Of a stretch of 64,000 nucleotides of DNA, positions 1-8,538 are shown piece after piece. Both the position numbers and the translations under genes were made by a program. The notes beneath the pieces were generated by a model. It was not told the DNA's origin and ran no database searches. It worked only from the letters and a program-made list of their open reading frames with translations. Position 1 is the first letter of the stretch. Each line of letters begins with the position of its first letter. This DNA is from an uncultured Lachnospiraceae bacterium (GTDB lineage Bacteria; Bacillota; Clostridia; Lachnospirales; Lachnospiraceae), in NCBI GenBank assembly GCA_910577785.1, contig CAJTNT010000016.1:1-64000 (forward strand), read 5' to 3'.

Positions 1-1
1 C

Positions 2-253
2 TGCGTGGAGGCGCTTACCATTGCAGGGCGTCCGATTTTAATCACCCTTCCACTTGCAGCTATTACCGTGGGGTATATGCTGAAGATAAGTTATGTTGAA
101 GCGGGGACATTTCTTGCCGAAGCCCCACTCCTTCCGATTATGATTTTTATGCTGGCTATCTGGGGAATTGTGGCACTTGCATATTATCTTGGCTGGCGTA
201 ATATACGTAAAATCAACTTAGCTGAGGTTTTGCGGGATGATACAATGATGTAA
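2..253 (+). CDS. ABC transporter permease, FtsX-like, C-terminal end (partial)
   Basis: The reading frame is already open at the window edge, so only the last ~83 residues are visible. They contain two hydrophobic segments (about residues 10-27 and 40-62) separated by a short loop and end in a basic stretch and the motif INLAEVLRDD. FtsX/MacB-type permeases typically finish with a last membrane helix followed by a short cytoplasmic tail of this kind (consensus near 'nPaevLr'). The matching ATPase would lie upstream, outside the window. Substrate cannot be told. It is the first of the few plus-strand genes here and is followed by about 380 bases with no gene. Confidence 0.65.
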   Translation, partial: CVEALTIAGRPILITLPLAAITVGYMLKISYVEAGTFLAEAPLLPIMIFMLAIWGIVALAYYLGWRNIRKINLAEVLRDDTMM

Positions 254-634
254 AATGCAATGAAATATGGGTGTGTCACAGAATCTGTGTAAATAAGTTG
301 TCTGAAAATTCTCTTTGGACTGCTTGATTACTTTGCTCAAAATGCCGGAAGCCAGTCAAGGCAAGGAAACCCAAGGTTAATTTTCACAGGCTATGGCCAC
401 CCAGCTCATTGCTTTGCAGTAATAAAAGAGTACATTATCCCTTTTACAGAAATAATGCACTCTCCCTTCCTCTTCTCACACTGATAAATATTCCATTTTT
501 CACACCCACGCCAATCACTCCGCTGACTGCTATGGGGCTGCTACCGCTCTGGATCCACCAGAGCCGCCCCTCGCCAAAGGGCGCTTAACCTCCTGCAGAC
601 TATCCTGCCCCCTTCTAACAGCAGAACCTGCCGC
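254..634. other. Intergenic region with no recognisable gene
   Basis: This stretch separates the plus-strand permease from the converging purB gene. At about 270-293 there is a GGGTGTGTCACAGAATCTGT sequence that resembles one end of IS256/Mutator-type elements, but no second end and no transposase frame are visible. No U-rich terminator hairpin could be found for purB. Confidence 0.4.
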
Positions 635-2086
635 TTATACACTAATCTCCGCCGTCATCCCCAGCATCTCTTTATGCGCCTCCAATACAGGATTGACGAC
701 GCCTTCCAGGAACTTCTCCACCTGAAGCGGCGCGCGGCCTACATACCTGGACGGCTCCATCGACTGCTGCAGCTCTTCCAGGGTCAGGTTAAATGCTGGG
801 TCTGCTGCAATCAATTCCAGCAAGTTATTGTCTTTTCCCTCCACCTTGACATTTTTGCCTGCCTCCATGGAGAGCTGGCGGATTTTCTCATGCATTTCCT
901 GGCGGTTGCCACCGTTTTTCACCGCATCCATCATAATATTCTCCGTTGCCATAAAAGGCAGTTCAGCCATCATATGCTTGCGGATAACCTTGTCATACAC
1001 CACCAGCCCATCCACTACATTCAGGCACAGATCCAGGATACCGTCAATCGCCAGAAAGCCTTCCGGGATGGACAGCCGCTTATTAGCGGAATCATCCAGC
1101 GTCCGCTCAAACCACTGGGTTGCCGAAGTAATAGCCGGGTTCAGCGCATCTACCATCACATAACGCGCCAGCGACGCAATCCGCTCGCTCCGCATCGGGT
1201 TCCGCTTATATGCCATCGCCGACGAGCCAATCTGGTTCTTCTCAAAGGGCTCCTCCACTTCCTTCAGATGCTGCAGCAGCCGGATATCGTTGGACATCTT
1301 GTGGGCGCTGGCCGCAATCCCTGCCAGGACATTTGCCACCCTGGTATCCACTTTCCGCGAATACGTCTGCCCCGACACAGCATAGCACTCCACAAATCCC
1401 ATCTTCTCTGCAATCATCGGGTCAATCTTGTCAATCGTCTCCTGATCCCCGCCGAACAGTTCCTGGAAGCTGGCCTGCGTCCCTGTCGTACCCTTCGACC
1501 CCAGCAGCTTCAGGCTCCCCTTCACATACTCCAGATCTTCCAAGTCTATAAGGAACTCCTGCAGCCAAAGCGCCGCCCTTTTCCCTACCGTCGTAGGCTG
1601 CGCCGGCTGGAAATGGGTAAAAGCCAGGGTCGGCAAATCCTTATATTTCTCTGCAAACTTCGCCAGCTCCGCTATCACATTCACCAGCTTCTTCTGCACC
1701 AGCTTCAGCGCCTCATGCATCACAATAATATCCGTATTGTCACCCACATAACAGGAGGTTGCCCCCAGATGGATAATCCCTGCCGCCTTCGGGCACTGCT
1801 GCCCATAGGCATACACATGGCTCATCACATCATGCCGAACCTGCTTTTCCCTTTCCTTCGCCACCTCATAATTAATATCCTCAAGATGCCCCTTCATCTC
1901 ATCAATCTGCTCCTGGGTAATCACTGGCTTCCCATTTTCCGAAAGCCCCAGCTCCATCTCCGTCTCCGCCAGCGCAACCCACAGCCTCCTCCAGGTAGAA
2001 AACTTCATATCCGGCGAAAAAATATACTGCATTTCCTTGCTTGCATACCGTTCCGATAACGGGCTATTATAACGGTCTGTTCCCAT
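635..2086 (-). CDS. purB: Adenylosuccinate lyase
   Basis: PurB splits SAICAR to AICAR plus fumarate, and adenylosuccinate to AMP plus fumarate, so it acts twice in purine synthesis. The 483-residue protein carries the fumarase/aspartase superfamily signature as SSAMAYKRNPMRSE at about residues 292-305; the Ser-rich loop supplies the catalytic base. An upstream block (HLGATSCYVGDNTD, ~105-118) and the TTVGKRAALW region also fit the family. Length is normal for Clostridia. The ATG is preceded by AAAGGAG. It is the third gene after purC and purF on the same strand, separated from purF by 358 bases holding a large inverted repeat, so its expression may be uncoupled from the first two. Confidence 0.97.
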   Translation of the reverse strand: MGTDRYNSPLSERYASKEMQYIFSPDMKFSTWRRLWVALAETEMELGLSENGKPVITQEQIDEMKGHLEDINYEVAKEREKQVRHDVMSHVYAYGQQCPKAAGIIHLGATSCYVGDNTDIIVMHEALKLVQKKLVNVIAELAKFAEKYKDLPTLAFTHFQPAQPTTVGKRAALWLQEFLIDLEDLEYVKGSLKLLGSKGTTGTQASFQELFGGDQETIDKIDPMIAEKMGFVECYAVSGQTYSRKVDTRVANVLAGIAASAHKMSNDIRLLQHLKEVEEPFEKNQIGSSAMAYKRNPMRSERIASLARYVMVDALNPAITSATQWFERTLDDSANKRLSIPEGFLAIDGILDLCLNVVDGLVVYDKVIRKHMMAELPFMATENIMMDAVKNGGNRQEMHEKIRQLSMEAGKNVKVEGKDNNLLELIAADPAFNLTLEELQQSMEPSRYVGRAPLQVEKFLEGVVNPVLEAHKEMLGMTAEISV

Positions 2087-2093
2087 CTATTTT

Positions 2094-2135
2094 CTCCTTT
2101 ATCCTTTATCTTATATCCTTTATCTTATATCCTTC
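2094..2135 (-). repeat. Purine-rich 14-bp tandem repeat in the purB leader
   Basis: Read on the minus strand, a 14-base unit (AAGGATATAAGATA) occurs twice in a row plus a partial third unit and runs directly into the AAAGGAG ribosome site of purB. Each unit contains an AAGGA core, so several Shine-Dalgarno-like sites are stacked ahead of the start codon. Confidence 0.7.
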
Positions 2136-2223
2136 GTCCTACCTTCTCTCCCTTAACGATATCCATTCCCTTACACCCCCTGTTTCTTTCAACGAAAACA
2201 TCCCGTCCCTCACAGCCAGCTGC

Positions 2224-2424
2224 TTTGTGCGGGCTATCCCCCTAAGCAGACATTGCAGGGGCGGTTTTAGCAGAAGGGAAATCCAGCGCTTAGGGAGGCC
2301 TGCACGCGAAGGCTCTCCTGAGCGTGCAACGTACCACATCCAATACCCTATCGTCCGCATGCCTCCCTTAGCGATTAGTTCCCTGGAGCGTTGCCCCGTC
2401 TGTGTGGGGGATAGCCCGCACAAA
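2224..2424. repeat. ~200-bp imperfect inverted-repeat element between purF and purB
   Basis: The ends are a perfect 19-bp inverted repeat (TTTGTGCGGGCTATCCCCC at 2224-2242 and its complement at 2406-2424). Complementarity continues inwards with interruptions (GGGGC, AGGGAA and an 11-of-12 match around GCTTAGGGAGGC), so each arm is about 64-77 bases. The centre holds its own hairpin (TGCACGC pairing with GCGTGCA, inner AGG/CCT stem). A transcript from purF to purB would form one long branched structure. It could be a MITE-like element, a structured RNA or an intra-operon processing signal; no flanking target duplication is obvious. No convincing protein is encoded. Confidence 0.75.
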
Positions 2425-2444
2425 TCAGCGTTCGTAGGGACAGC

Positions 2445-3914
2445 TCACCTCTCATATTCCCCCCGGATATCTCCCACCGGCGGCTCCATTGGATATTCCC
2501 CCTCAAAGCACCCTTTACAAATCGGCAGGCTTCCCGCCAATTCCTCCAGCCTTTCTATGCCAAGATACCCCAGCGAATCCGCCCCTATGATCTGCCGGAT
2601 CTCCTCCAGCGACCGGTTGTAGGCAATCAGCTGCTCCCGTTCTGGGATATCCGTGCCAAAATAACAGGGCCACAAAAACGGCGGCGAGGAAATCCTCACA
2701 TGCACCTCCGTTGCCCCTGCCTCCCGCAGCATACGCACAATCCGGTCTGACGTTGTCCCGCGCACAATAGAATCATCAATCATAATCACGCGCTTCCCAC
2801 AGACCACCTCCCGAAGCACGTTCAGCTTCACTTTTACGCTGGATTCGCGGCTGCTCTGCTTGGGCTTGATAAACGTCCGCCCCACATAGGTATTCTTCAC
2901 AAATGCCGTCCCATAGGGGATGCCAGACTCCATCGAATAGCCAAGCGCAGCCGCATTCCCTGACTCTGGTACCCCGACCACCAGGTCTGCCTCCACCGGC
3001 GAATCCATTGCCAGGAACTGCCCCGCCTTCACCCGCGAGCCATAGACGCTGATCCCGTCAATCTGGCTGTCCGGCCTTGCAAAATAAATGTACTCAAACA
3101 CGCACCTGGCCTCACTCTCCCTGGGCAGGCACATGCTGGTGTCTGACTTAATCCCCTCCCTGGTAATGGCCACCACTTCCCCTGGCAGCACATCACGCAC
3201 AAACTCCGCCCCAATGGTATCCAGGGCGCATGTCTCCGAGGCCAGGATATAGGCATTGTCCCGCCTGCCAATGCACAGGGGCTTGAAGCCATACGGATCG
3301 CGCGCACCAATCAGCTTCCGCGGGCTCATCACCACCAGGGAGTACGCGCCCCGGATTTTCCCTGCCGCACGGCGCACGGCCTCCTCCGCCGTATGGCACT
3401 GGATCCGCTCCCTTGCAATGTGGTAAGCAATTACCTCCGAGTCAATGGTCGTCTGGAAGATTGCCCCCGTATATTCCAAGTCATGGCGTAATTCCCGGGC
3501 ATTAATTAAGTTCCCGTTATGGGCCAGCGCCAGCGTCCCCTTCACATAATTCAATACCAGAGGCTGGGCGTTCTCACGGGTCGAGGCGCCCGCTGTGGAA
3601 TACCGCACATGGCCAACGCCAATATCTCCCTCCATTGCTTCTAAAGATTCCTCGGTGAATACCTCATGCACCAAACCCATGCCTTTCTGGGAGGTCACCC
3701 TTCCCTTGGGCCCATCCGTCTTGCTGACAGCAATCCCGCAGCTTTCCTGCCCCCTGTGCTGGAGGGCGAAAAGCCCATAGTAAATGGCGGACGCCACATC
3801 GTTGCCATCAAAGTCGTAGATGCCAAACACGCCGCATTCTTCATGCAGCTTGTCCGGCTCCGTATGCATTTCTATCCTGCTATTTGTATCTGTGTCCATC
3901 ATCTCTCCAGCCAT
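2445..3914 (-). CDS. purF: Amidophosphoribosyltransferase (Fe-S type)
   Basis: PurF makes 5-phosphoribosylamine from PRPP and glutamine, the first committed purine step. The 489-residue protein has a 26-residue propeptide before Cys27 (LHEECGVFGIY), the N-terminal nucleophile exposed after cleavage. The PRPP loop is VIMIDDSIVRGTTS. Four Cys match the [4Fe-4S] ligands of the Bacillus subtilis enzyme: one in ARCVFEYIYF, one in WPCYFGTD, and the CKGC pair near the C-terminus, so this is the oxygen-labile class. Its ATG overlaps the purC stop codon by one base (TAATG), which implies translational coupling. An alternative start five codons further in (MDTDTN) would not change the mature enzyme. 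Confidence 0.97.
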   Translation of the reverse strand: MAGEMMDTDTNSRIEMHTEPDKLHEECGVFGIYDFDGNDVASAIYYGLFALQHRGQESCGIAVSKTDGPKGRVTSQKGMGLVHEVFTEESLEAMEGDIGVGHVRYSTAGASTRENAQPLVLNYVKGTLALAHNGNLINARELRHDLEYTGAIFQTTIDSEVIAYHIARERIQCHTAEEAVRRAAGKIRGAYSLVVMSPRKLIGARDPYGFKPLCIGRRDNAYILASETCALDTIGAEFVRDVLPGEVVAITREGIKSDTSMCLPRESEARCVFEYIYFARPDSQIDGISVYGSRVKAGQFLAMDSPVEADLVVGVPESGNAAALGYSMESGIPYGTAFVKNTYVGRTFIKPKQSSRESSVKVKLNVLREVVCGKRVIMIDDSIVRGTTSDRIVRMLREAGATEVHVRISSPPFLWPCYFGTDIPEREQLIAYNRSLEEIRQIIGADSLGYLGIERLEELAGSLPICKGCFEGEYPMEPPVGDIRGEYER

Positions 3915-4786
3915 TACGCAAACTTTTCCCCTGTCAAAAGCTCATATGCCTCTTTGTATTTGCCCACGGTCTTTGCCACTACTTCCTCTGGCAGCTGATA
4001 GCCGCTGTCCGGGTTCTGCTTCAGCCAATCGCGTACAAACTGCTTGTCAAAGGAAGGCTGCGGCCTGCCTGGCGCATAGCCCTCCCGCGGCCAGAACCTA
4101 GAGCTGTCAGGGGTGAGCATCTCATCGCCCAGCACGATATTCCCATCTGGATCCAAGCCAAACTCAAACTTGGTGTCTGCGATAATAATGCCTTTCTCCC
4201 ACGCATACTCTGCGCACTTCTGATAGAGGGCAATCGTATACGCTTTAATCTTCTCCGCATACTCCGCGCCCTTGTTCGGATGGAGCTTCTCCAAAATCTC
4301 CACGCTGTCCGCAAACGTGATATGCTCGTCATGGAGCCCTAACTCTGCCTTCGTGGTCGGCGTATAAATTGGCTCCGGCAGCTGCTGGGACTCCTGCAGG
4401 CCTTCGGGGAGCCGAATTCCGCAGACTGTGCCATCCTTCTGGTAGCTCTCCCAGCCGCTGCCAGTGATATAGCCCCGCACAATGCACTCAATCGGGAGCA
4501 TCTCCAGCTTCTGGCACTTCATGCTGTTGCCCGCAAAACCCTCGCCGCGGAAAAATTCCGGCATCTCTGCCGCCTCAGTGGAAATCATATGGTTTGGCAC
4601 GATATCCTTTGTGAAGCCAAACCAGAATTTAGACATCTGTGTCAAAATCGCACCCTTTTGCGAAATCTTATTCTTCAGAATCACATCAAACGCTGAAATC
4701 CTATCTGTGGCTACAATAATCAGGCTCTCCCCGTTATCGTATACTTCCCGTACTTTCCCTTCTTTTATCGGCTTAAATTCCTGCAT
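3914..4786 (-). CDS. purC: Phosphoribosylaminoimidazole-succinocarboxamide synthase
   Basis: PurC joins aspartate to CAIR using ATP, giving SAICAR. The start was set at MQEFKPIKEGKVREVYD because GGAGGAAG lies just upstream and this matches the usual N-terminus; a frame open for 29 more codons upstream is probably leader. The resulting 290 residues contain the nucleotide-binding KVREVYD and the DRISAFDV loop, the family motif IECIVRGYITGSGW and the aspartate-site segment LGDEMLTPDSSRFW. It is the first gene of the purC-purF-purB run and lies about 100 bases downstream of a strong promoter. Confidence 0.97.
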   Translation of the reverse strand: MQEFKPIKEGKVREVYDNGESLIIVATDRISAFDVILKNKISQKGAILTQMSKFWFGFTKDIVPNHMISTEAAEMPEFFRGEGFAGNSMKCQKLEMLPIECIVRGYITGSGWESYQKDGTVCGIRLPEGLQESQQLPEPIYTPTTKAELGLHDEHITFADSVEILEKLHPNKGAEYAEKIKAYTIALYQKCAEYAWEKGIIIADTKFEFGLDPDGNIVLGDEMLTPDSSRFWPREGYAPGRPQPSFDKQFVRDWLKQNPDSGYQLPEEVVAKTVGKYKEAYELLTGEKFA

Positions 4787-4896
4787 GCTTCTTCCTCCAT
4801 TCCTCTTTTCTGCATGTTTTGTCAAGTTCCCGCCTCCTGGCTCATCCCCCGATACCATAAAATGGCGTGCCATGAAAGGTTTTATTACTCACACGT

Positions 4897-4926
4897 ATTA
4901 TAATGCAAGCATAATTCTCAAGTCAA
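4897..4926 (-). promoter_or_regulatory. Promoter of purC-purF-purB
   Basis: On the minus strand: -35 TTGACT (4921-4926), 18-base spacer, -10 TATAAT (4897-4902). This predicts a leader of about 100 bases before purC. No purine riboswitch fold was recognised in the leader. Confidence 0.75.
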
Positions 4927-4961
4927 TACATTTATCATTAGAAATTTTCTGAAAACTTGCC

Positions 4962-4990
4962 TTGCCTTTTTGCCCGCCACATGATAAACT
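4962..4990 (+). promoter_or_regulatory. Promoter of the PilZ gene
   Basis: TTGCCT (4962-4967), 17-base spacer, TAAACT (4985-4990), about 45 bases before the start codon. It diverges from the purC promoter. Confidence 0.55.
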
Positions 4991-5037
4991 TAAGATAATT
5001 TCCCTAAGGAACTATTCTACGAAAGGAGAAGCCATTT

Positions 5038-5433
5038 ATGCCGGAAAAAAGAAGAAGCCAGCGAATCCCTTTACAGGCTTTGCAAATCACCTTCCAGGTC
5101 TGTGACTGCGACCCCTATCACCTCAGTCCCCTAGAAGTCCACCGCACAGAAGGCTACCCAATGGAATTAACGGATATTTCCGAATATGGCATTGGATTTA
5201 TCTCAAAATATATCCTACCCATCGGCTACCGCTTCCATGCCCTCCTGAACCTGGGCACCGGCAAGGATTTCTTTGTCACGCTGTGCGTTGTCCGCTGCTC
5301 CGATATGGAACACGACCGTTACGCTTACGGCTGCGAATTCATCCTGCCAGACATATCCATCCGCGATACCATCCGCGATATTATTTCCGGTTATCCAATC
5401 CCGCCAGCCCCCACGCAGCAGATGGAAATTTAG
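5038..5433 (+). CDS. PilZ-domain protein (probable c-di-GMP receptor)
   Basis: A 131-residue protein that is nearly all one PilZ domain. Both ligand-binding signatures are visible: the Arg-rich RRSQR near the N-terminus (RxxxR) and DISEYGIGF at about residues 43-51 (D/NxSxxG). PilZ domains bind cyclic di-GMP and act by protein contacts, commonly in motility or surface control. The start follows GAAAGGAGAAG. It stands alone between divergent purC and convergent gpmI. Together with the degenerate HD-GYP protein and the chemoreceptor elsewhere in the window it points to a c-di-GMP and motility lifestyle, but its partner is unknown. Confidence 0.85.
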   Translation: MPEKRRSQRIPLQALQITFQVCDCDPYHLSPLEVHRTEGYPMELTDISEYGIGFISKYILPIGYRFHALLNLGTGKDFFVTLCVVRCSDMEHDRYAYGCEFILPDISIRDTIRDIISGYPIPPAPTQQMEI

Positions 5434-5440
5434 GCATAGG

Positions 5441-5479
5441 AAAGCCCATAACCTGCACGGACTACAGGCCATGGGCTTT
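5441..5479. terminator. Possible bidirectional terminator between PilZ gene and gpmI
   Basis: AAAGCCCAT (5441-5449) pairs perfectly with ATGGGCTTT (5471-5479), and the loop holds a second CCTG/CAGG stem. It lies between two convergent genes. The U-tracts are short on both strands, so efficiency is uncertain. Confidence 0.4.
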
Positions 5480-5569
5480 TGCAGGTAGGCAGCCCTGCAA
5501 TTATTCTTTCCTCCTATCACTGGCAGGCGGTTTCCATACCAGATCCTCAGCATTCCTTTCCCGCTGTAA

Positions 5570-7111
5570 TTACCTTTTTACCAGCAGGGATTTGCCTGTC
5601 ATTTCCTTGGGCTGCTCCATCCCCATAATCTCAATCAGGGTTGGCGCAATGTCTGCCAGGCACCCGCCTTCACGCAGGGTATAGCAGTCATCATAATTAA
5701 TCAGGATAAACGGCACGGGGTTGGTCGTATGTGCCGTGAAGCTTTCCCCCGTCTTATAGTCAATCAGCTGCTCTGCATTTCCGTGGTCAGCGCACAGGAA
5801 CATTGTCCCGCCTGCCTCCTTCAGAGCAGCCACAGCCTTACCCACGCACTCATCTACTGCCTCCACAGCCTTAATTGCGGCTGCTTCCACGCCTGTATGG
5901 CCTACCATATCCGGGTTTGCAAAATTGATGATGATAATATCATACTTCCCAGACTGGATGGCTTCTACCAGCTTGCTGCACACTTCATAAGCGCTCATTT
6001 CCGGCTTCAGGTCATAGGTGGCAACTTTCGGCGAATTAACCAGGATCCTGTCCTCGCCCTCGTTCGGCTCCTCCACGCCCCCGTTGAAGAAGAAGGTGAC
6101 ATGGGCATATTTCTCCGTCTCGGCAATCCTGGCCTGGGTCTTGCCATTTGCCGCAAGGAACTCGCCAAAGGTATTCTCCAGCTCTACCTTATGGAATGCA
6201 ACCGACTTGTTGGGGATGGTAACGTCATATTCGGTAAAGCATACATAGGTAACATCCTTCCTTGCCCCCCGGTCAAAACCGTCAAACTCATCCATACAGA
6301 ACGTCCTCGTAATCTCCCGCGCACGGTCTGGGCGGAAGTTGAAGAAAATAATCGTATCCTTGTCCTGGATGGTGGCCAATGGCTTCCCATCCTTCACCAC
6401 GACGGTAGGAACCACAAATTCATCTGTCACATCCTCTGCATAAGAAGCCGCCACTGCCTCAATCGCGTCTGCCGCCTGGTTGCCTTCCCCTTTGGTCAGC
6501 GCCTTATAAGCGCGCTCTACCCGCTCCCAGCGGTTGTCACGGTCCATGGCGTAATAGCGCCCTGACACAGATGCAATCTCCCCAACACCGATTTCCTTCA
6601 TCTTGGACTCCAGCTCCTCCATAAATCCCTTGCCGGAAGTAGGCGCTGTGTCACGCCCATCCAGGAAGCAATGTACATAGACCTTCTCAATGCCTTCCCG
6701 CCGGGCCATTTCCAGCAAGCCATACACATGGGTATTGTGGCTGTGTACGCCGCCGTCCGACAGAAGCCCATATAGGTGCAGCGCAGAGCCGTTCTCTTTG
6801 ACATTCTTCATGCCTGCTAAGAGGGCTTCGTTCTTGAAGAAGTCCCCATCTTCGATTTCCTTGGTAATCCTGGTCAGCTCCTGATATACAATCCGGCCTG
6901 CGCCCATATTCAGATGGCCGACCTCAGAATTGCCCATCTGCCCATCTGGAAGCCCCACGGCCAAGCCGCTGGCATTGCCGCGTACAAAGGGGTACTCTTT
7001 CATCAGGCTGTCAATATTGGGGGTACTGGCTTCGTAGACAGCATTGGCCTTATGGTTATCATTCAGGCCGAATCCGTCCAAAATCATTAATACGGTTGGT
7101 TTCTTGCTCAT
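5570..7111 (-). CDS. gpmI: 2,3-bisphosphoglycerate-independent phosphoglycerate mutase
   Basis: Interconverts 3- and 2-phosphoglycerate in glycolysis, using two divalent metal ions (usually Mn) and a phosphoserine intermediate. With the start at MSKKPTVLMILDGFG (GAGGAG just upstream) the protein has 513 residues, the normal size. The catalytic Ser62 lies in MGNSEVGHLNMGAGR, metal ligands are seen in LDGFGLND and LCADHGNAEQ, and the substrate Arg block in SGRYYAMDRDNRWERV. A frame open for 31 further codons upstream lacks a good ribosome site and is not used. The gene is monocistronic in this layout. Confidence 0.97.
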   Translation of the reverse strand: MSKKPTVLMILDGFGLNDNHKANAVYEASTPNIDSLMKEYPFVRGNASGLAVGLPDGQMGNSEVGHLNMGAGRIVYQELTRITKEIEDGDFFKNEALLAGMKNVKENGSALHLYGLLSDGGVHSHNTHVYGLLEMARREGIEKVYVHCFLDGRDTAPTSGKGFMEELESKMKEIGVGEIASVSGRYYAMDRDNRWERVERAYKALTKGEGNQAADAIEAVAASYAEDVTDEFVVPTVVVKDGKPLATIQDKDTIIFFNFRPDRAREITRTFCMDEFDGFDRGARKDVTYVCFTEYDVTIPNKSVAFHKVELENTFGEFLAANGKTQARIAETEKYAHVTFFFNGGVEEPNEGEDRILVNSPKVATYDLKPEMSAYEVCSKLVEAIQSGKYDIIIINFANPDMVGHTGVEAAAIKAVEAVDECVGKAVAALKEAGGTMFLCADHGNAEQLIDYKTGESFTAHTTNPVPFILINYDDCYTLREGGCLADIAPTLIEIMGMEQPKEMTGKSLLVKR

Positions 7112-7274
7112 TGGAATCTCCTCTTCTCTCTGCTTTTCTCCCCACGGGATGGCAAAGCGCGGGAAATCTGGCTTTCCCTGCTGTTGGCCTCCGCAGGTAC
7201 ACAATACAATCAGCCCATTGCCTGCGGCAGTCCCAGCGTGGGGACTGTTGGCATAGACTGCATTGTTTGGTAAG

Positions 7275-7303
7275 ATTATAACACACTCTGATGGAAAAAT
7301 ACA
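7275..7303 (-). promoter_or_regulatory. Probable gpmI promoter, with leader hairpin at 7228-7247
   Basis: The -10 is a consensus TATAAT (7275-7280); the -35 (TGTATT at 17-base spacing) is poor. The ~160-base leader contains a 7-bp hairpin (CAGTCCC 7228-7234 with GGGACTG 7241-7247). The remaining part of this 400-base gap is taken up by the palindromic repeat at 7342-7488. Confidence 0.45.
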
Positions 7304-7341
7304 GGGAATTTATTATTTGTTTGGAAAAGCAGGGGATGGCC

Positions 7342-7488
7342 CGTTACTGTTCACGGCTCAGGAATGTGCTGCACTGCGCATTCTGTGAGAACATGATTCA
7401 GGAGTGAGGGGCGATTTTTGCGTAGCAAAACTCTAAATATCGCCCAGAATCGTTACTATGAGTGGCTCCCAGGCCGTGAATAGTAACG
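7342..7488 (+). repeat. Palindromic interspersed repeat, copy A
   Basis: One of three full copies in the window (others at 32695-32849 and 34158-34305, in the opposite orientation). Ends are a 16-bp inverted repeat with one mismatch (CGTTACTGTTCACGGC 7342-7357 and its complement 7473-7488). Inside are a GGAATGTGC/GCGCATTC stem, a GGGCGAT/ATCGCCC stem and a small TTTTGC/GCAAAA palindrome. It sits between two minus-strand genes. Confidence 0.85.
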
Positions 7489-7512
7489 ATGGCCCAGATA
7501 TAAATTTGGAAC

Positions 7513-8538
7513 TTACTCCTTATAATAAGGGCATGCATCCAGAAAATAGCTTTCTACACCCTGCCCTGTGCGGTATGCCTGATAGATTTCTGCAAAAATC
7601 TCGCTGAATTTCTGGCTGCCAGCGTAATTCAGGTGTTTCTTATCGAAAAACATTTTGTTGGTGAACTCCTCTTTGAGATTGGCATAGTAATTAAAATCCC
7701 AGAACTCCGTGCCATATTCGTCTGCCAAACCCTGAAAATAGTCATGGATTACACTGAGGTCTTTGTATTTTATTAACTCTTTTCCAGTCGCAGGGATATA
7801 GGTTAAGATCAGCTCAATGCCCTGCTCCTTGCAGTATTCCATAATTTCAATCAGGGACTGCTCGCTTGGGGCGTTTGGCTCCCAGGTGGGCGTACCCTTT
7901 TCGAATGTGTCATAAGTCTTGCCTTCGAATTTCTTGCCCCTGGCGATATATCCCTTTCCCCTGTACTGCCCGCCAGGCGGGATATTCTGCCGGTAGGCGT
8001 CTGACTGCTTGTAAGCGACGTTTTCCTTCACACGGGCAAAATCACCATACTCCTCTTCCCGCACAGAATATAAGGCCAGATCCAGCCACTCTTCCGGGGT
8101 ATTCTCCTCCACGAGGTAGGATAATTTGCCCTGCAGGGTAAGCAGCCTGTCGTATACCTCCACCTTCTGCCATGTCTTGGCATCCTCTTTTTTGAATGCG
8201 GACGGGGAAACGCCCAAGAAGACGCGTTCCAGCGGATTTTCCCGCGCCTGCTCCTTTAAGAGATGCAGAGTGCCGGAGAGAGGCTGGATATTGGTGCTTA
8301 GGTTAAAGCTGAACGTGTCCAGCGCCTCGTCAAATATTTCCGGAGCAAAGGCACGGTGTGCCGTGGACGTCCCCAAAAAAAGCGTCTCTATCTTGCCCTG
8401 GCATTCCTCCAGCTCCCGGATCGTATAGAGGTCAGCCTGGTCATATGGCCGGTACAGGAACTCCACCAGGGATTCAAACAGAATTAAAATCAGGGCAATC
8501 AGTACCAGCCTGACTGCGATTTTTCTAATATTGCGCAT
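7513..8538 (-). CDS. Membrane-anchored SGNH/GDSL-like hydrolase, MBOAT partner (AlgJ/DltD-like)
   Basis: A 341-residue protein with one N-terminal membrane helix (about residues 5-27) and an outside-facing domain. The SGNH elements visible are LGTSTAHRAF (nucleophile Ser in GTS) and FFDKKHLNYAGSQ near the C-terminus (Asp and His of the triad as DxxH). The start MRNIRK was chosen because GGGAGGG precedes it; it lies inside the last codons of the MBOAT gene (14-base overlap). Such hydrolases work with MBOAT proteins to O-acylate or deacylate extracellular polymers (known pairs: DltB/DltD, AlgI/AlgJ). No dltA or dltC is nearby, so the polymer is unknown. Confidence 0.75.
   Translation of the reverse strand: MRNIRKIAVRLVLIALILILFESLVEFLYRPYDQADLYTIRELEECQGKIETLFLGTSTAHRAFAPEIFDEALDTFSFNLSTNIQPLSGTLHLLKEQARENPLERVFLGVSPSAFKKEDAKTWQKVEVYDRLLTLQGKLSYLVEENTPEEWLDLALYSVREEEYGDFARVKENVAYKQSDAYRQNIPPGGQYRGKGYIARGKKFEGKTYDTFEKGTPTWEPNAPSEQSLIEIMEYCKEQGIELILTYIPATGKELIKYKDLSVIHDYFQGLADEYGTEFWDFNYYANLKEEFTNKMFFDKKHLNYAGSQKFSEIFAEIYQAYRTGQGVESYFLDACPYYKE

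Noticed and set aside
270..293. Sequence resembling one end of an IS256-type element
   Set aside because: Only one end is visible, with no second end, target duplication or transposase frame.
674..2059. Long open frame on the plus strand opposite purB
   Set aside because: It mirrors purB codons, is rich in His, Leu, Arg and Gln with no motif, and has no ribosome site.
2139..2423. 94-codon frame inside the purF-purB inverted repeat
   Set aside because: The frame follows the repeat structure; composition is not protein-like and no start signal is present.
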